Origin: Pseudomonas fluorescens
Lineage (GTDB): Bacteria; Pseudomonadota; Gammaproteobacteria; Pseudomonadales; Pseudomonadaceae
Length of the DNA: 64,000 nt
Assembly (NCBI RefSeq): GCF_902497785.1
Contig: NZ_CABVHK010000015.1
Location: 129,510 to 193,509, forward strand
Reading direction: 5' to 3'
Positions 7,946 through 16,556 of this stretch are shown one piece after another. The stretch's first letter is position 1, and the number at the start of each line of letters is the position of its first letter. The translations under genes and the position numbers were made by a program. The notes under the pieces were generated by a model that saw only the letters and a list, made by a program, of their open reading frames with translations, did no database searches and was not told the origin of the DNA.

Positions 7946-8281
7946 ATGATGCGTAGAGGCTCCAAATATTGGATCTGGGCGGACTGCGAGCTGCATTGCC
8001 GCATGCATGACGAAGTGCTTAGTGACGGCACCATCATTGATGTTCAGGCAAGGGTTTCCAGGAGAGGAAGAACACAGCTTTTTATCGGAATTTACGATAA
8101 AAGTGGATTAGCGATATTTGAAGAAGCACACGACCATCTGCCGAACGACACTATGACTACTGCGCTTGCTTGGGGTGTTGGTCGAGCACGTGCAGTTGCG
8201 TCCGGCAATGTAGTAATAGGAGGTGCGCCAAGTGCCGGTCTTCCATTGACTCCTCAGACCCAGAGAACATCTGCAGCTTAA
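7946..8281 (+). CDS. Hypothetical phage protein, lone rightward gene
   Basis: A 111-residue protein (MMRRGSKYWIWADCELHCRM...), unrecognised. AAGGAGG lies eight bases before the start at 7946; the longer frame to 7790 lacks an SD. It contains a beta-rich middle (GRTQLFIGIYDKSGLAIF) and a helix rich in Ala (TALAWGVGRARAVAS). It is transcribed against all its neighbours from its own TTGACA promoter, a layout typical of lysogenically expressed phage genes. Confidence 0.7.
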   Translation: MMRRGSKYWIWADCELHCRMHDEVLSDGTIIDVQARVSRRGRTQLFIGIYDKSGLAIFEEAHDHLPNDTMTTALAWGVGRARAVASGNVVIGGAPSAGLPLTPQTQRTSAA

Positions 8282-8413
8282 AATTAATCGGTAGCCGGCA
8301 CTTAATTGCTCGAATACGTAAGCGCTGGCTACCACTCACTGCTACAACCTCGCGTTTCTGTCATTGAAATCCTCGCCCGCCGTTCACCGGCAGGCTGGTA
8401 GGTGGAAGAGGGG

Positions 8414-9550
8414 TTATGCGGCTGGCGCTGAATCGTGAAACACGTCCATCTGTGCCGCGCCGTCGAGCCAGGCCGCCGAGATCCGGCGTTCAGCCATGGC
8501 GGCATAGTCTGGGTTGAGTTCGCAGAGGATCGACTTGCGGCCCTCCTGCATGGCGACCACCGCTGTGGTACCGGCGCCGCCGAAAGGGTCCAGCACTACG
8601 CCCCCGCGAGGAGCCCCAGCCAAAACGCATGGGCGGATGAGGTCCGGGGGGAAGGTGGCGAAGTGAGCGTCTTTGAAACTGTGGGTTGCCACGGTCCACA
8701 CGCTACGTTTGTTCCTCGTCGCGGTGTCCCATGTGCTTTCCTTTCGGTCGGGACGGTGCGTGCCTTTGTTCTGGCCGGGGATCGCCAGCTCTCGCTTCGA
8801 ATCCTCTCGCTTGAAACTATCGCGCCGAGCACGCTCCGCGCCTTCTTTGTGAAAAGCGCCGTGTCCACCGTCACCGGTTGAGGTATCCCAGCCGGTCGGT
8901 ACCGTTGCCCGCGGCTTCGTCACGGCGTCGAACCCGTGACCGAAACCGACGCCGGTGGGCGTGGCGCCATAAATCGCCGGCTCGCGTATCGCCTCCATGT
9001 CGCAGTGGTACCGCCGCGCCTTGCTGAGCAGAAAGATGTACTCATGAGCCTTGGTGCACCGGTCCCGCGTCGACTCAGGCATTGGGTTCGGCTTGTGCCA
9101 GATGATGTCCTGACGCAGATACCAGCCGTCGTCCTGTAGCGCGAAGGCGAGGCGCCAAGGCATGCCCATCAGATCCTTCGGCTTGTACTCTGCGTGGGTG
9201 GTAGCTTTCGCTTTTCGCTGTGATGCCATCACCTGGCGCTGGCTGATAGTTGAGACGCCGACGCCCATATCGTCGCGGCCGTGGGCGCCCCAGCTTCCGG
9301 CGTAGCTGTCACCCATGTTCACTCAAGCCGTTCCGTCGTCGCGGAGTACTCGACGCACTTCGCGGAACACGTCGACCAAACGGGAGATGAACTCGGCCGG
9401 TGTTTGCTCGAGGCCGATCTGCCCGTCGACACCGTAATCGCGCAAACCGAAGTAGGGCGGGCTGGTAATGCACGTTTGGACTGATTGGTCTGGCAGCGTC
9501 CGCATCATGTCGATGCAATCACCAACCAGAATGCGGTGCTGTTCTGTCAT
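8414..9550 (-). pseudogene. Site-specific DNA methyltransferase (N4/N6 type) interrupted by one in-frame TGA
   Basis: One continuous frame of 378 codons apart from TGA at 9325-9323. Before it: ILVGDCIDMMRTLPDQSVQ and the catalytic TSPPYFGLRDYG (motif IV). After it: NMGDSYAGSWG, a recognition region, and DPFGGAGTTAV (motif I), i.e. the beta-class order. Homologues usually read Trp-Leu-Asn-Met-Gly-Asp at this point, so TGG to TGA is the simplest change. The downstream part (302 codons from GTG 9322) lacks motif IV and should be inactive alone. The adenine/cytosine target is unknown. Confidence 0.8.
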
Positions 9551-9600
9551 CGCCGTGGCCCCGAGTAGATGAGCCAGGCCATGTAGGCGAGGGCGATCAT
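9547..9600 (-). CDS. 17-residue hydrophobic peptide linking two genes
   Basis: MIALAYMAWLIYSGPRR. Its ATG overlaps the stop of the gene ending at 9597 and its TGA overlaps the methyltransferase ATG (9550), so it bridges the two by double ATGA overlaps. It may be a coupling peptide rather than a functional protein. Confidence 0.4.
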   Translation of the reverse strand: MIALAYMAWLIYSGPRR

Positions 9601-10091
9601 GGCGTCACCTCTGAGGCCTCTGGAATATCCTCGAACTTGTAAGTCTTGATGACGCGCTCTTCGACGCCGGAGACCTTGATGAATTTTGCCTCTTCGACCC
9701 AGGGGTACGCGTCTGGCTCGCCATGCTTTCCACCGCCGCTCATCTCACAAAAGGCGAGCGCGCGGCCATCGGGCAGAATGAAGGCCTTCACATCGACATC
9801 GTAGTTTCGCTCCCAGCTGTAGTGGCACCAAGACGGAACTCCAGGGGCGGCCACTGCGCTGTAACGCACCTCGTTCACCGCATCATCGTGCGAGCTCTCA
9901 TCGTAAAGCTGATCCAGATCCTCGCCGGACATGGACGCCAAATCTTCAAGCGTAACGAGGCCATTTGGTGCATCGCCCACGCTGTCGTACTTGTAGCCGA
10001 AAGCATCGATTCCGTGATGCATCACCAGAAGCTTGGCCGTCTGGCTTGCAGTGAGCGTGTTCAGTGAGTGATGGATGTTTGCATCAAGCAT
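9597..10091 (-). CDS. Hypothetical phage protein
   Basis: A 164-residue acidic protein (MLDANIHHSLNTLTASQTAK...), not recognised. Start at 10091 has AAGGAG five bases upstream. It includes an Asp/Glu-rich stretch (SMSGEDLDQLYDESSHDD) and a beta-rich C-terminal half. It is upstream of the interrupted methyltransferase in the same operon. A LexA2-like palindrome lies 107 bp upstream. Confidence 0.75.
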   Translation of the reverse strand: MLDANIHHSLNTLTASQTAKLLVMHHGIDAFGYKYDSVGDAPNGLVTLEDLASMSGEDLDQLYDESSHDDAVNEVRYSAVAAPGVPSWCHYSWERNYDVDVKAFILPDGRALAFCEMSGGGKHGEPDAYPWVEEAKFIKVSGVEERVIKTYKFEDIPEASEVTP

Positions 10092-10160
10092 GGGGGCTCC
10101 TTGCCGCAATAGCGGCTGACTTTGAGTTGGTTAACGAAATTTAGGGGAGGGCGTCGGAAA

Positions 10161-10191
10161 TTAAGATTTTCGCAGCGGTGTTAAGATTTTC
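10161..10191. repeat. Direct repeat TTAAGATTTTC, two copies 20 bp apart
   Basis: Exact 11-bp copies at 10161-10171 and 10181-10191, between the palindrome at 10198 and the gene starting at 10091. A possible regulator-binding pair at this promoter. Confidence 0.4.
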
Positions 10192-10197
10192 TCGGAT

Positions 10198-10215
10198 GGA
10201 GTACAGATGTACTCC
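10198..10215. promoter_or_regulatory. LexA2-like palindrome (AGTACAGATGTACT core)
   Basis: ggagtacagatgtactcc, a dyad of AGTAC-N4-GTACT. It resembles the second LexA motif described in Pseudomonas putida (AGTACNNNNGTGCT, from memory) and is nearly the same as the palindrome at 21498. It lies in the only gap of the 9.6-10.7 kb region. Confidence 0.45.
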
Positions 10216-10249
10216 TGTCAGGATTCAGCTGACTTTAGATAGCGGAGAT

Positions 10250-10732
10250 TCAAAAAAGGGCGAGAATCTTTGCGTGAGCGCGGGCGGCGTTCATTTCAGC
10301 CTCAGTAGCTTTGCGCCCTGACACCCACATGCCATCTGGATGGCGTTGAAACGTCCAGCCGTAGTGAACGTTAGCTTCATCGATCATGATGGCGAACGTG
10401 CCGCACGCAGTCTCGATCATGCCCTTGAACTTCACTTCGCCGCCGGACTTCGCTGACGCTGCAATCTTCAACGTGGCACAGCGCTCACACCTACCGCACG
10501 CGGTACCCATTGCGACAGATCCCCTGCAAACCGAGCCTGCATGGTGATTGGTGGTCAGCTCATCAATCCGCTGATCCGCTGCGTTCAGGCGCTGCTGCAG
10601 GGCGTCACGCTCGGCGGTAACACGGTCGAATTCGGCAGCCATCACAACCTCTGGCCCGTGAGGGTCGTAGCTAATGCGGTTTCCATCACCGGAAAGCATT
10701 TTCACGACTTTGTATCGATGAACTTCGCTCAT
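10250..10732 (-). CDS. Hypothetical phage protein with Cys-rich motif
   Basis: A 160-residue protein (MSEVHRYKVVKMLSGDGNRI...). After a short coiled coil (about residues 35-60, ERDALQQRLNAADQRI) comes CGRCERCATLK, a compact cysteine cluster that could bind metal. Start at 10732 follows AGGGATTCTCC. Unrecognised; common-looking in Pseudomonas prophage early operons. Confidence 0.75.
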   Translation of the reverse strand: MSEVHRYKVVKMLSGDGNRISYDPHGPEVVMAAEFDRVTAERDALQQRLNAADQRIDELTTNHHAGSVCRGSVAMGTACGRCERCATLKIAASAKSGGEVKFKGMIETACGTFAIMIDEANVHYGWTFQRHPDGMWVSGRKATEAEMNAARAHAKILALF

Positions 10733-10839
10733 GGAGAATCCCTGCCGGGCCATGCCCGGGCTATGGAGTTATCATTTGACTCAGTAAGTCGCAAAAGGCC
10801 GGCATGAGGTCGGCACGAGGTCGGCTCAAGGAGATTGAT

Positions 10840-11034
10840 TTGAAAGACAACTATTGGTTCGGATTTCGACTTAAGGATGGCGGTAGCAATATCGTACTGA
10901 AAGGGCCATACAGCTATGACAAGGCCATGGAGGTAAGGGAGCAATTAAAGGCGCCAGATGCTGAGGTTTCGGTTTGGTTCGTTGCAGACTCCCCAGAAGA
11001 AGCGTTAGAGAAGGCCGTATTTCATATGTTGTAA
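10840..11034 (+). CDS. Small hypothetical phage protein with TTG start
   Basis: A 64-residue protein (LKDNYWFGFRLKDGGSN...). The start is TTG at 10840 because AAGGAG lies seven bases upstream; the frame extends to 10804 without SD. Beta-strand-rich first half, amphipathic helix at the end (SPEEALEKAVFHML). It runs against the surrounding leftward operon. Function unknown. Confidence 0.6.
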   Translation: MKDNYWFGFRLKDGGSNIVLKGPYSYDKAMEVREQLKAPDAEVSVWFVADSPEEALEKAVFHML

Positions 11035-11053
11035 GTTCATTTGGAGTCTGTGC

Positions 11054-12967
11054 TCAAGCTGCAAGGCGCTGATAAAGCTCGATGATGTCGGAGGCGTTGG
11101 CCGCGACCAATGCTTCGGCTTCGTCCGGACAGACGCTGTTGCCGATCAGTCGGACCTGGTCTGTCTTGTTGATGTCACGCCACTCTTCGGCGCCGGTGAC
11201 CGGGTCAACGAACAGCCCGCGGTCGATGATGTAGCCTTTGTCGAAGCCCTGCGCCGCCTTCAACTCAGGCGGCTGCAGCATGCGCAGGGTGATGTCCACC
11301 AGCACATAGCCGCCGACCATGACCATCTCGGCTGGGTCTTTGAAGTGCTCCGGCAAGTACTCATGCATGAAGGCGGCGCAGCGGCGGGCGCCTTCCATCT
11401 GCTCCGGCGTCAGCGTGTCCGGCACCTGCACAACCTCGACCAGTGCAACACGGTCCTTCGTGGGCAGGGTGTGCATCGGCTCAGTGAGCGAAATGCCGTC
11501 CTTTTCGTTGCCGTAGTACTTCACCAGGTAGGCGTTCACCAGTCGCTGGTTGGCGCCGGATTGGCAGATGGTTGAGAGCGGCGAGTCGGCGGCGCGACCA
11601 TCACCATCGTAGGAACCACCGTTCGCCTGCTCGAAGAACGCAGTCGATATCGCATGGTGCCCGGTGCTGGTTGCTACCACCCCGAGCGGGTTGGCAACGT
11701 CTGCCCCAACCGATCCTTTCCGCAGGGTAACCATGTTTGCGGCGACAAGCGCTTGCTCGCCGCGGTTGGCGCCAGTAACCGTGCGGAACGCATCGTCCGG
11801 GGAGTAACCGCTGCGCTCGCCGTGATGTGTGAGATGGGTCAGGTGACATGCCGCCAGCGCGAAGTGTCCACCCTTGACTTGGGCGACCTGCGTGCGCAAC
11901 GGTTCGGCCGCGCTGAAGTTTCGTTGTGCTGAGCCGTTGGCGCACTCGGTGAGGAATGGCGCGGCGACAGGCTGTACCAGAGCGTGGTGCGTGCCGCCGG
12001 CGCTGACGGTCGAAAGTGCTTCATCCGTGCCGTGAGTGCTGGTGTGCGCTGCCGAGGTTCCCCGCATCGGGACAATGAAGGGCTTCATGCTGGTCAGCAC
12101 ATGTCGCCAGCAGCCCTTGGCCACGCGCCGCATCGTGTTCACAGCCATCGGCTTGTCGCGGAAAATGGTGCGCCCCAAGTTGCTCCAGTCGATGCACTCA
12201 GCTGCGCTGCGCCATGGCTGCTGTTTGCCCGTCGGGACTTTGTGACGCTTCGCCGCCGGCCAGACGATGGCCTTGCCGTCACTGCGGGCCACCAGGTACA
12301 AGCGTTTGCGGATGGTTGGGGCGCCCGCATTTGCGGCGATGCGCTCGCGCCATTCAACGTTGTAGCCCAGCCCGCGCACCAGCGCTTCCACCGGCACGAA
12401 CTCGCCGATCGATTCCATAATCTCGGCCATGTCCGGGTGATCAGCGGCAAGGCCGGTGCTCAGCGCGGCAATGAATGACTTGAAGGTGCGCCCGCGCTCT
12501 GCCTTGATCGGCTGACCGAATTCGTCGATTGGCCCCCAGTCGCAGAACTCCTCAACGTTCTCTAAGAACATCAGGCGCGGCCGAGTTGCATGGGCCCAGC
12601 GCACCACCACCCAAGCCAGACCGCGAACACCTCGATCGCGTGGAGCTCCACCCTTTGCCTTGCTGTGGTGGCGGCAGTCAGGCGAGGCCCAGAGGATGCC
12701 GACCGGCTGGCCGCCGGTGGCCAGCGCCGGGTCAACCTCGAACACGTCAGCAACATAGTGGGCCGTGGCCGGGTGGTTTGCGCGGTGCACAGCCAGGGCG
12801 ATAGGGTTGTGGTTTACCGCGACATCCGGCTCCCGGTAAGCCCGTGCAATGCCGGTGCTGGCGCCACCGCCGCCGGCGAACAGGTCCACCACCAGTTCCT
12901 TTTCGAACGGCAGGCCCATGCTCGGCTGGCCATGGATGAACTGGTGTTTCTTCTGTTGTGCGGACAT
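11054..12967 (-). CDS. DNA (cytosine-5) methyltransferase with an inserted repeat domain
   Basis: A 637-residue protein. Motif I DLFAGGGGASTGI (28-40), catalytic Cys98 in WASPDCRHHSK (PDC instead of PPC), ENVEEF (about 136-141), RKRLYLVA (220-227) and C-terminal GNSVCPDEA are all present, so it should be active. Between about 315 and 510 it carries roughly six degenerate repeats of 35-40 residues. It probably modifies phage DNA against host restriction. Start at 12967 has GAGGATCC upstream. Confidence 0.93.
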   Translation of the reverse strand: MSAQQKKHQFIHGQPSMGLPFEKELVVDLFAGGGGASTGIARAYREPDVAVNHNPIALAVHRANHPATAHYVADVFEVDPALATGGQPVGILWASPDCRHHSKAKGGAPRDRGVRGLAWVVVRWAHATRPRLMFLENVEEFCDWGPIDEFGQPIKAERGRTFKSFIAALSTGLAADHPDMAEIMESIGEFVPVEALVRGLGYNVEWRERIAANAGAPTIRKRLYLVARSDGKAIVWPAAKRHKVPTGKQQPWRSAAECIDWSNLGRTIFRDKPMAVNTMRRVAKGCWRHVLTSMKPFIVPMRGTSAAHTSTHGTDEALSTVSAGGTHHALVQPVAAPFLTECANGSAQRNFSAAEPLRTQVAQVKGGHFALAACHLTHLTHHGERSGYSPDDAFRTVTGANRGEQALVAANMVTLRKGSVGADVANPLGVVATSTGHHAISTAFFEQANGGSYDGDGRAADSPLSTICQSGANQRLVNAYLVKYYGNEKDGISLTEPMHTLPTKDRVALVEVVQVPDTLTPEQMEGARRCAAFMHEYLPEHFKDPAEMVMVGGYVLVDITLRMLQPPELKAAQGFDKGYIIDRGLFVDPVTGAEEWRDINKTDQVRLIGNSVCPDEAEALVAANASDIIELYQRLAA

Positions 12968-13101
12968 AGAGGATCCTCGCCGGCTGGCGTGATTCGTTGA
13001 GTGAAGTGAGTGGACCTGACTGAAGGCGTCAGTGGCCAAAGCGGTGAAATTGGTGTTTTATAGAGATGGCGTTTTGATGCCTAACCAGCGGGAGTAGCAA
13101 C

Positions 13102-13383
13102 ATGAGTGACACTATTGATCATGAGTCCGGTCGCCCACTTGATGCGGGCACCGTTGTCATGGGTGTTGGTGCCGTCGGTGCGGCTGCACATTTACTAAAT
13201 CAAGTTGCGCAGCATAAAGAGATGATTGGTTCCGCCGGCACGGCTGTAGTTGGTGCGATCGTATCCAATCCGAAAATTGCCTTGGGCGTTGCTGCTGCTG
13301 CAGGCGCTGGATACTGTATTTATCGCCTTACTCAAAAGGGCACCAACATTGAGTTTGGCAAATTCAAATACACGCGGAGTTAA
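13102..13383 (+). CDS. Small Ala/Gly-rich hydrophobic protein
   Basis: A 93-residue protein with two hydrophobic stretches (TVVMGVGAVGAAAHLL and ALGVAAAAGAGYCIYRL), probably membrane-associated. GGGAG seven bases before the ATG. It is transcribed opposite to the early operon. No family recognised. The 190 bp that follow to 13576 hold no gene that I can support. Confidence 0.6.
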   Translation: MSDTIDHESGRPLDAGTVVMGVGAVGAAAHLLNQVAQHKEMIGSAGTAVVGAIVSNPKIALGVAAAAGAGYCIYRLTQKGTNIEFGKFKYTRS

Positions 13384-13576
13384 CGCCACTTAGAGGTCGG
13401 ATTGCGGAAGCCCGGCTCGGCGGCGCGGCGCAGATGGACATGCCTTTTTTGAATATCGCTCAGCAGATAGAGAGGAAACGGCCGACGTTGAAGTGGTGTG
13501 TGCGGACAGGCGGGCCATAAGTGACCCCGTGATGACCTATTCTCAATGGGCTGCTCCCATTACCGAGGAAATCATC

Positions 13577-13753
13577 ATGTCCAAAGGTGGCGGTGGTAAA
13601 AGCTCAAGTAACTCAGGTGGATCGAGTAAAGGATCTGGCAGCTCTTCTCGCGGACCTTCGAGTCATCCCGGACCAGGTGGTAATTGGCCAAGCACAACCC
13701 AGAACCCTTCTGGCGGGGCCAGGGGCAATGCTCCGTCAGGCAAGAAAGGTTAG
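13577..13753 (+). CDS. Gly/Ser-rich low-complexity small protein
   Basis: A 58-residue protein made almost wholly of Gly, Ser, Pro, Asn and Lys (MSKGGGGKSSSNSGGSSKGS...). GAGGAAATCATC precedes the ATG at 13577. Likely disordered. Function unknown. Confidence 0.6.
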   Translation: MSKGGGGKSSSNSGGSSKGSGSSSRGPSSHPGPGGNWPSTTQNPSGGARGNAPSGKKG

Positions 13754-13790
13754 TGTCCGCAGAAGCTGTAATGGCTCGACGGTGATTGCG

Positions 13791-13997
13791 ATGAGCACGA
13801 AAACCGATGTGGAAGCGATACGCCTGATCGGCGATGAGGTTGTGCGGCTGCTCACTCTCCCCGACGATCAGTTAGAGGCTCAGGCTCGAAGCGGGCTCAA
13901 GTTGATCGGTGATCTTGCTCGGTGGCGAGATCTGGTCGGCCTATCTGATATTCGACGTCACGGCGACATGTCACGCGATACGAATGTGCGCCGCTAA
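13791..13997 (+). CDS. Small hypothetical helical protein
   Basis: A 68-residue protein (MSTKTDVEAIRLIGDEVVRL...) that looks mostly helical. SD is weak. Its 3' end overlaps the convergent gene at 13971 by 27 bp. Coding is plausible from composition only. Confidence 0.45.
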   Translation: MSTKTDVEAIRLIGDEVVRLLTLPDDQLEAQARSGLKLIGDLARWRDLVGLSDIRRHGDMSRDTNVRR

Positions 13998-14219
13998 TTG
14001 CTCGTCAGTCATGCGGTCGGCGCCACGAATGAAGCGGGAAATTAGGTCTTGCTCTTCGTCGATCCTTGCCCTGGACATGACCCGCTTCAGGGCGGCGTCA
14101 TCGCTGTGATAGAGCTTCGTGACAATCTGGCGTGACAGCAGAGCCGCTTCTTTGTCGGCCTCGCTCATCTTGTCCCGCTCGCGCTGGTCGCGTTTGCGCT
14201 CGGTTGGAGATTTGGCCAT
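13971..14219 (-). CDS. Small highly charged phage protein
   Basis: An 82-residue protein (MAKSPTERKRDQRERDKMSE...), mostly charged and helical. AGAGGTAAGCC precedes the ATG. Continues the leftward early operon. Unknown function. Confidence 0.7.
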   Translation of the reverse strand: MAKSPTERKRDQRERDKMSEADKEAALLSRQIVTKLYHSDDAALKRVMSRARIDEEQDLISRFIRGADRMTDEQLAAHIRIA

Positions 14220-14300
14220 GGCTTACCTCTTCTATTCCGCTGGCCGGGATTCCCAGCCAGGTCTGTCGTTTGCGTTGCTGAACTCGGGCCATCCTCCGCA

Positions 14301-14657
14301 TCAGCCTGACGCCGGGAAGTCGAGCGAGTGCGCCTCGATCAGTTTTCGGCACAGCGTTTCGCTGATTTTCAGATGCTTGCTCGCCTTGTAGCGAGACATT
14401 CCAGCGGCCTTGCATTCCATCAGCCGCGCTGCCAGGGCTTCTTTCTCTGCGGCGGTGATGATCCGACCGCGCTTTGATTTGACTGGAGCGATCCGCCCGT
14501 AGCCATAGCGCGGCGGCGGTACATCTGGCGGCCGTAGGCTGTCTTTACCGATGCCGCGGGGTATGTGCTGGATTGATCCGTTCGCCGCGAAGAACGCAGC
14601 CTTTGCGACATCCAGCGCACTCTGCCGCTCGGTGCTTTTTTCGATAGCTGGGTCCAT
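14301..14657 (-). CDS. Small HTH-type phage protein
   Basis: A 118-residue protein. The C-terminal part (MSRYKASKHLKISETLCRKL) reads like a helix-turn-helix of the MerR/resolvase type; the N-terminus is Pro-rich. Good SD (AAGGGAG). It follows a second HTH gene by one base, and the two probably act in the same operon. Role unknown. Confidence 0.7.
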   Translation of the reverse strand: MDPAIEKSTERQSALDVAKAAFFAANGSIQHIPRGIGKDSLRPPDVPPPRYGYGRIAPVKSKRGRIITAAEKEALAARLMECKAAGMSRYKASKHLKISETLCRKLIEAHSLDFPASG

Positions 14658-14658
14658 G

Positions 14659-15000
14659 TCAGTCTCCCTTCGAGCGACTGTTGATGTTGATGTGATGGAT
14701 TTCGGCGAGCTCGCGCAGCACGAACCGGGTCATTCCCAGTGCCGCGCAGATCTCAGCTTGGGATCGAGTGCCGGCCAGCGCTTTGATCTGAGCGACCATT
14801 GAGGCCCTCTTCTGGCGACGGGTTTCCATCGTCTTGGCGGTGCAGGTCGAGAACTCGACGCCATGCTCGATGGCGATTCGGCTGAGAGAGCGGGTGGAGC
14901 GATGCAGCGCCTTCGACGCGGCGAAGATTCCCGCGTCAGCGAACTGATGCAGGGCTCTGGCAATGGCCGGCTCCTCGGCCTTGTGGGCGTCCCATCTCAT
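14659..15000 (-). CDS. Small HTH-type phage protein
   Basis: A 113-residue protein with two HTH-like segments (IFAASKALHRSTRSLSRIAI and SQAEICAALGMTRFVLRELA). Its start overlaps the stop of the YqaJ gene by 4 bp, so translation is coupled. Role unknown, possibly DNA binding. Confidence 0.7.
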   Translation of the reverse strand: MRWDAHKAEEPAIARALHQFADAGIFAASKALHRSTRSLSRIAIEHGVEFSTCTAKTMETRRQKRASMVAQIKALAGTRSQAEICAALGMTRFVLRELAEIHHININSRSKGD

Positions 15001-15641
15001 GCTGCCTTGCTCCTCAGCTTCTCCTCATACCCATCCACCAGCAGCTTGAACTGCCACAAGTCTTCCTCAAGCTTTTCGATGTAGTCATCGTCGCGCTTGA
15101 ATTCCTGCCACCAGAGCTGGCGACCGACCACCTTCAGGTCTGGACAGTACATACCGATGTGCCACCACTTGCGGCCGGTAATCCACATGCAGCCCTGAAC
15201 CTGGTCCATGATCTCGCTGGCATCGTTGTCGATATGGAAGGAGCGAAGCTTTTCAGGGGCGAGGAAGCATTTGTATTCCGCACCACCATCCTCGCCAATA
15301 AAGCCGTCGGCACTGGCGCCAAACACGCCATCGTCGGTCTTTACTAGGCCGACCTGAGTAACCATGAGGCCGGTCTGGATTTCGTGCTCCATCCGCGCCT
15401 CGGGCTCTAGTTCATGCCCTCGGCGCATCTGCCAAGTCTCGAATCCGTTGTCGAGTGGCTTTCCGCCGATTCGCTCAACCGCTAGACGGAACGCATAATC
15501 CAAAGCCTTGGCGGTCGGCTCGCCTTTGTTGGGCCCTGACTTGAGGCGGGCCCGCGCATCGCCAAACATACTGGCTGTAATAACTCCCGCACGCTCTTGA
15601 TGCCAAGCTTCAGACCCTTGAGCGCAATTTACGATGATCAT
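14997..15641 (-). CDS. YqaJ-family exonuclease (lambda Exo type)
   Basis: A 214-residue PD-(D/E)XK-fold nuclease. N-terminal QGSEAWHQERAGVITAS, then RRGHELEPEAR, and the catalytic FGASADGFIGEDGGAEYKC (Asp...Glu-X-Lys). It would resect double-strand ends 5'-3' for phage recombination. It overlaps the upstream putative annealing-protein gene by 4 bp, the usual exonuclease/annealing pair. Confidence 0.88.
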   Translation of the reverse strand: MIIVNCAQGSEAWHQERAGVITASMFGDARARLKSGPNKGEPTAKALDYAFRLAVERIGGKPLDNGFETWQMRRGHELEPEARMEHEIQTGLMVTQVGLVKTDDGVFGASADGFIGEDGGAEYKCFLAPEKLRSFHIDNDASEIMDQVQGCMWITGRKWWHIGMYCPDLKVVGRQLWWQEFKRDDDYIEKLEEDLWQFKLLVDGYEEKLRSKAA

Positions 15642-16549
15642 GCTGACACCTCTTCGAATTCGACGTCGTCATCCGCGACGGTATCGTCAGCGGCTGCGGT
15701 TTCAATGGTCGGTTCAGGTTTCATTTCTGCGGTTTTCAGAGTTACGCCGCGAGCCCCGACTGCCACCTTGAACGCTTCGTAGGAGGTCATGTCCTTGACC
15801 TCGTTGATTGCCGAGACGCCGGCCTTCCAGACTTCCGTGAGTGCTTCCGGAGTGGCCGCAGCGTTGGCGTGGGCGATCCAGTGCGCCGCCAATGCCGGGT
15901 CGTGCGGCGCCGGGGCGGGCTTTTGGCTACTGGTTTGCGTCGACTCTTGAGGTCGCAGCTCTTCCGGCAGGTCTTCAATATCCTGCGTGAAGATGTCCGA
16001 AGCGGCGGTGACGTTCAGCGTCATGGCGATCATGGCCCGTTTGCAGGCCATCTTTAGGATGGTGTTAGCCAGATCGGCCGGCTCGGTGCGGATCTGGTCG
16101 GCGGTGTTGCCGTTTTTGTAGTACTTCTTCCGGCGTAAGTTTTCCGGGGTGGCGTCGAGCTCTGCCTTGCAGATCACGCCTCGCCACTTGTACTTCTCTT
16201 CGCTGGATGAACATTCTCCGACGCCTTCACCGAGGGCCACGCCGGTCAGTTGATGGCGCCCGACGCAGGTGACGCGGTAGCGCGCCACGCCTTGCACAGA
16301 CAGGTCTTCGATTTTGTATTCCTGCGCAACCCGGAAGGTCACGCAAAGCACCTCGGCGCCCGGCTTGTACAGCGTCGGCTTCTGCGTGCCAGGGATGGTG
16401 CCGTAGTGCGTTTCGCGCTTCATAATGCCGTGCATCACTTCCTGCACCAGGTTCACCCGCTGGCGAATCTCGACCGCTGAGAAACGATGAGTCTCTGCGG
16501 CGGTGAGCCCAGCACTTTCGCGCGCCGGCATTTGAATGATCTCGTTCAT
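15638..16549 (-). CDS. Probable recombination (single-strand annealing partner) protein
   Basis: A 303-residue protein. Central block HYGTIPGTQKPTLYKPGAEV and the CKRAMIAMTLNVTAASDIFT region recur in phage proteins encoded next to YqaJ exonucleases. Start at 16549 has TTGAGG upstream; the longer frame was dropped. A role as annealing partner is inferred from the neighbour; it is not a clear RecT, Erf or Rad52 match by eye. Confidence 0.6.
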   Translation of the reverse strand: MNEIIQMPARESAGLTAAETHRFSAVEIRQRVNLVQEVMHGIMKRETHYGTIPGTQKPTLYKPGAEVLCVTFRVAQEYKIEDLSVQGVARYRVTCVGRHQLTGVALGEGVGECSSSEEKYKWRGVICKAELDATPENLRRKKYYKNGNTADQIRTEPADLANTILKMACKRAMIAMTLNVTAASDIFTQDIEDLPEELRPQESTQTSSQKPAPAPHDPALAAHWIAHANAAATPEALTEVWKAGVSAINEVKDMTSYEAFKVAVGARGVTLKTAEMKPEPTIETAAADDTVADDDVEFEEVSA

Positions 16550-16556
16550 GACGACC

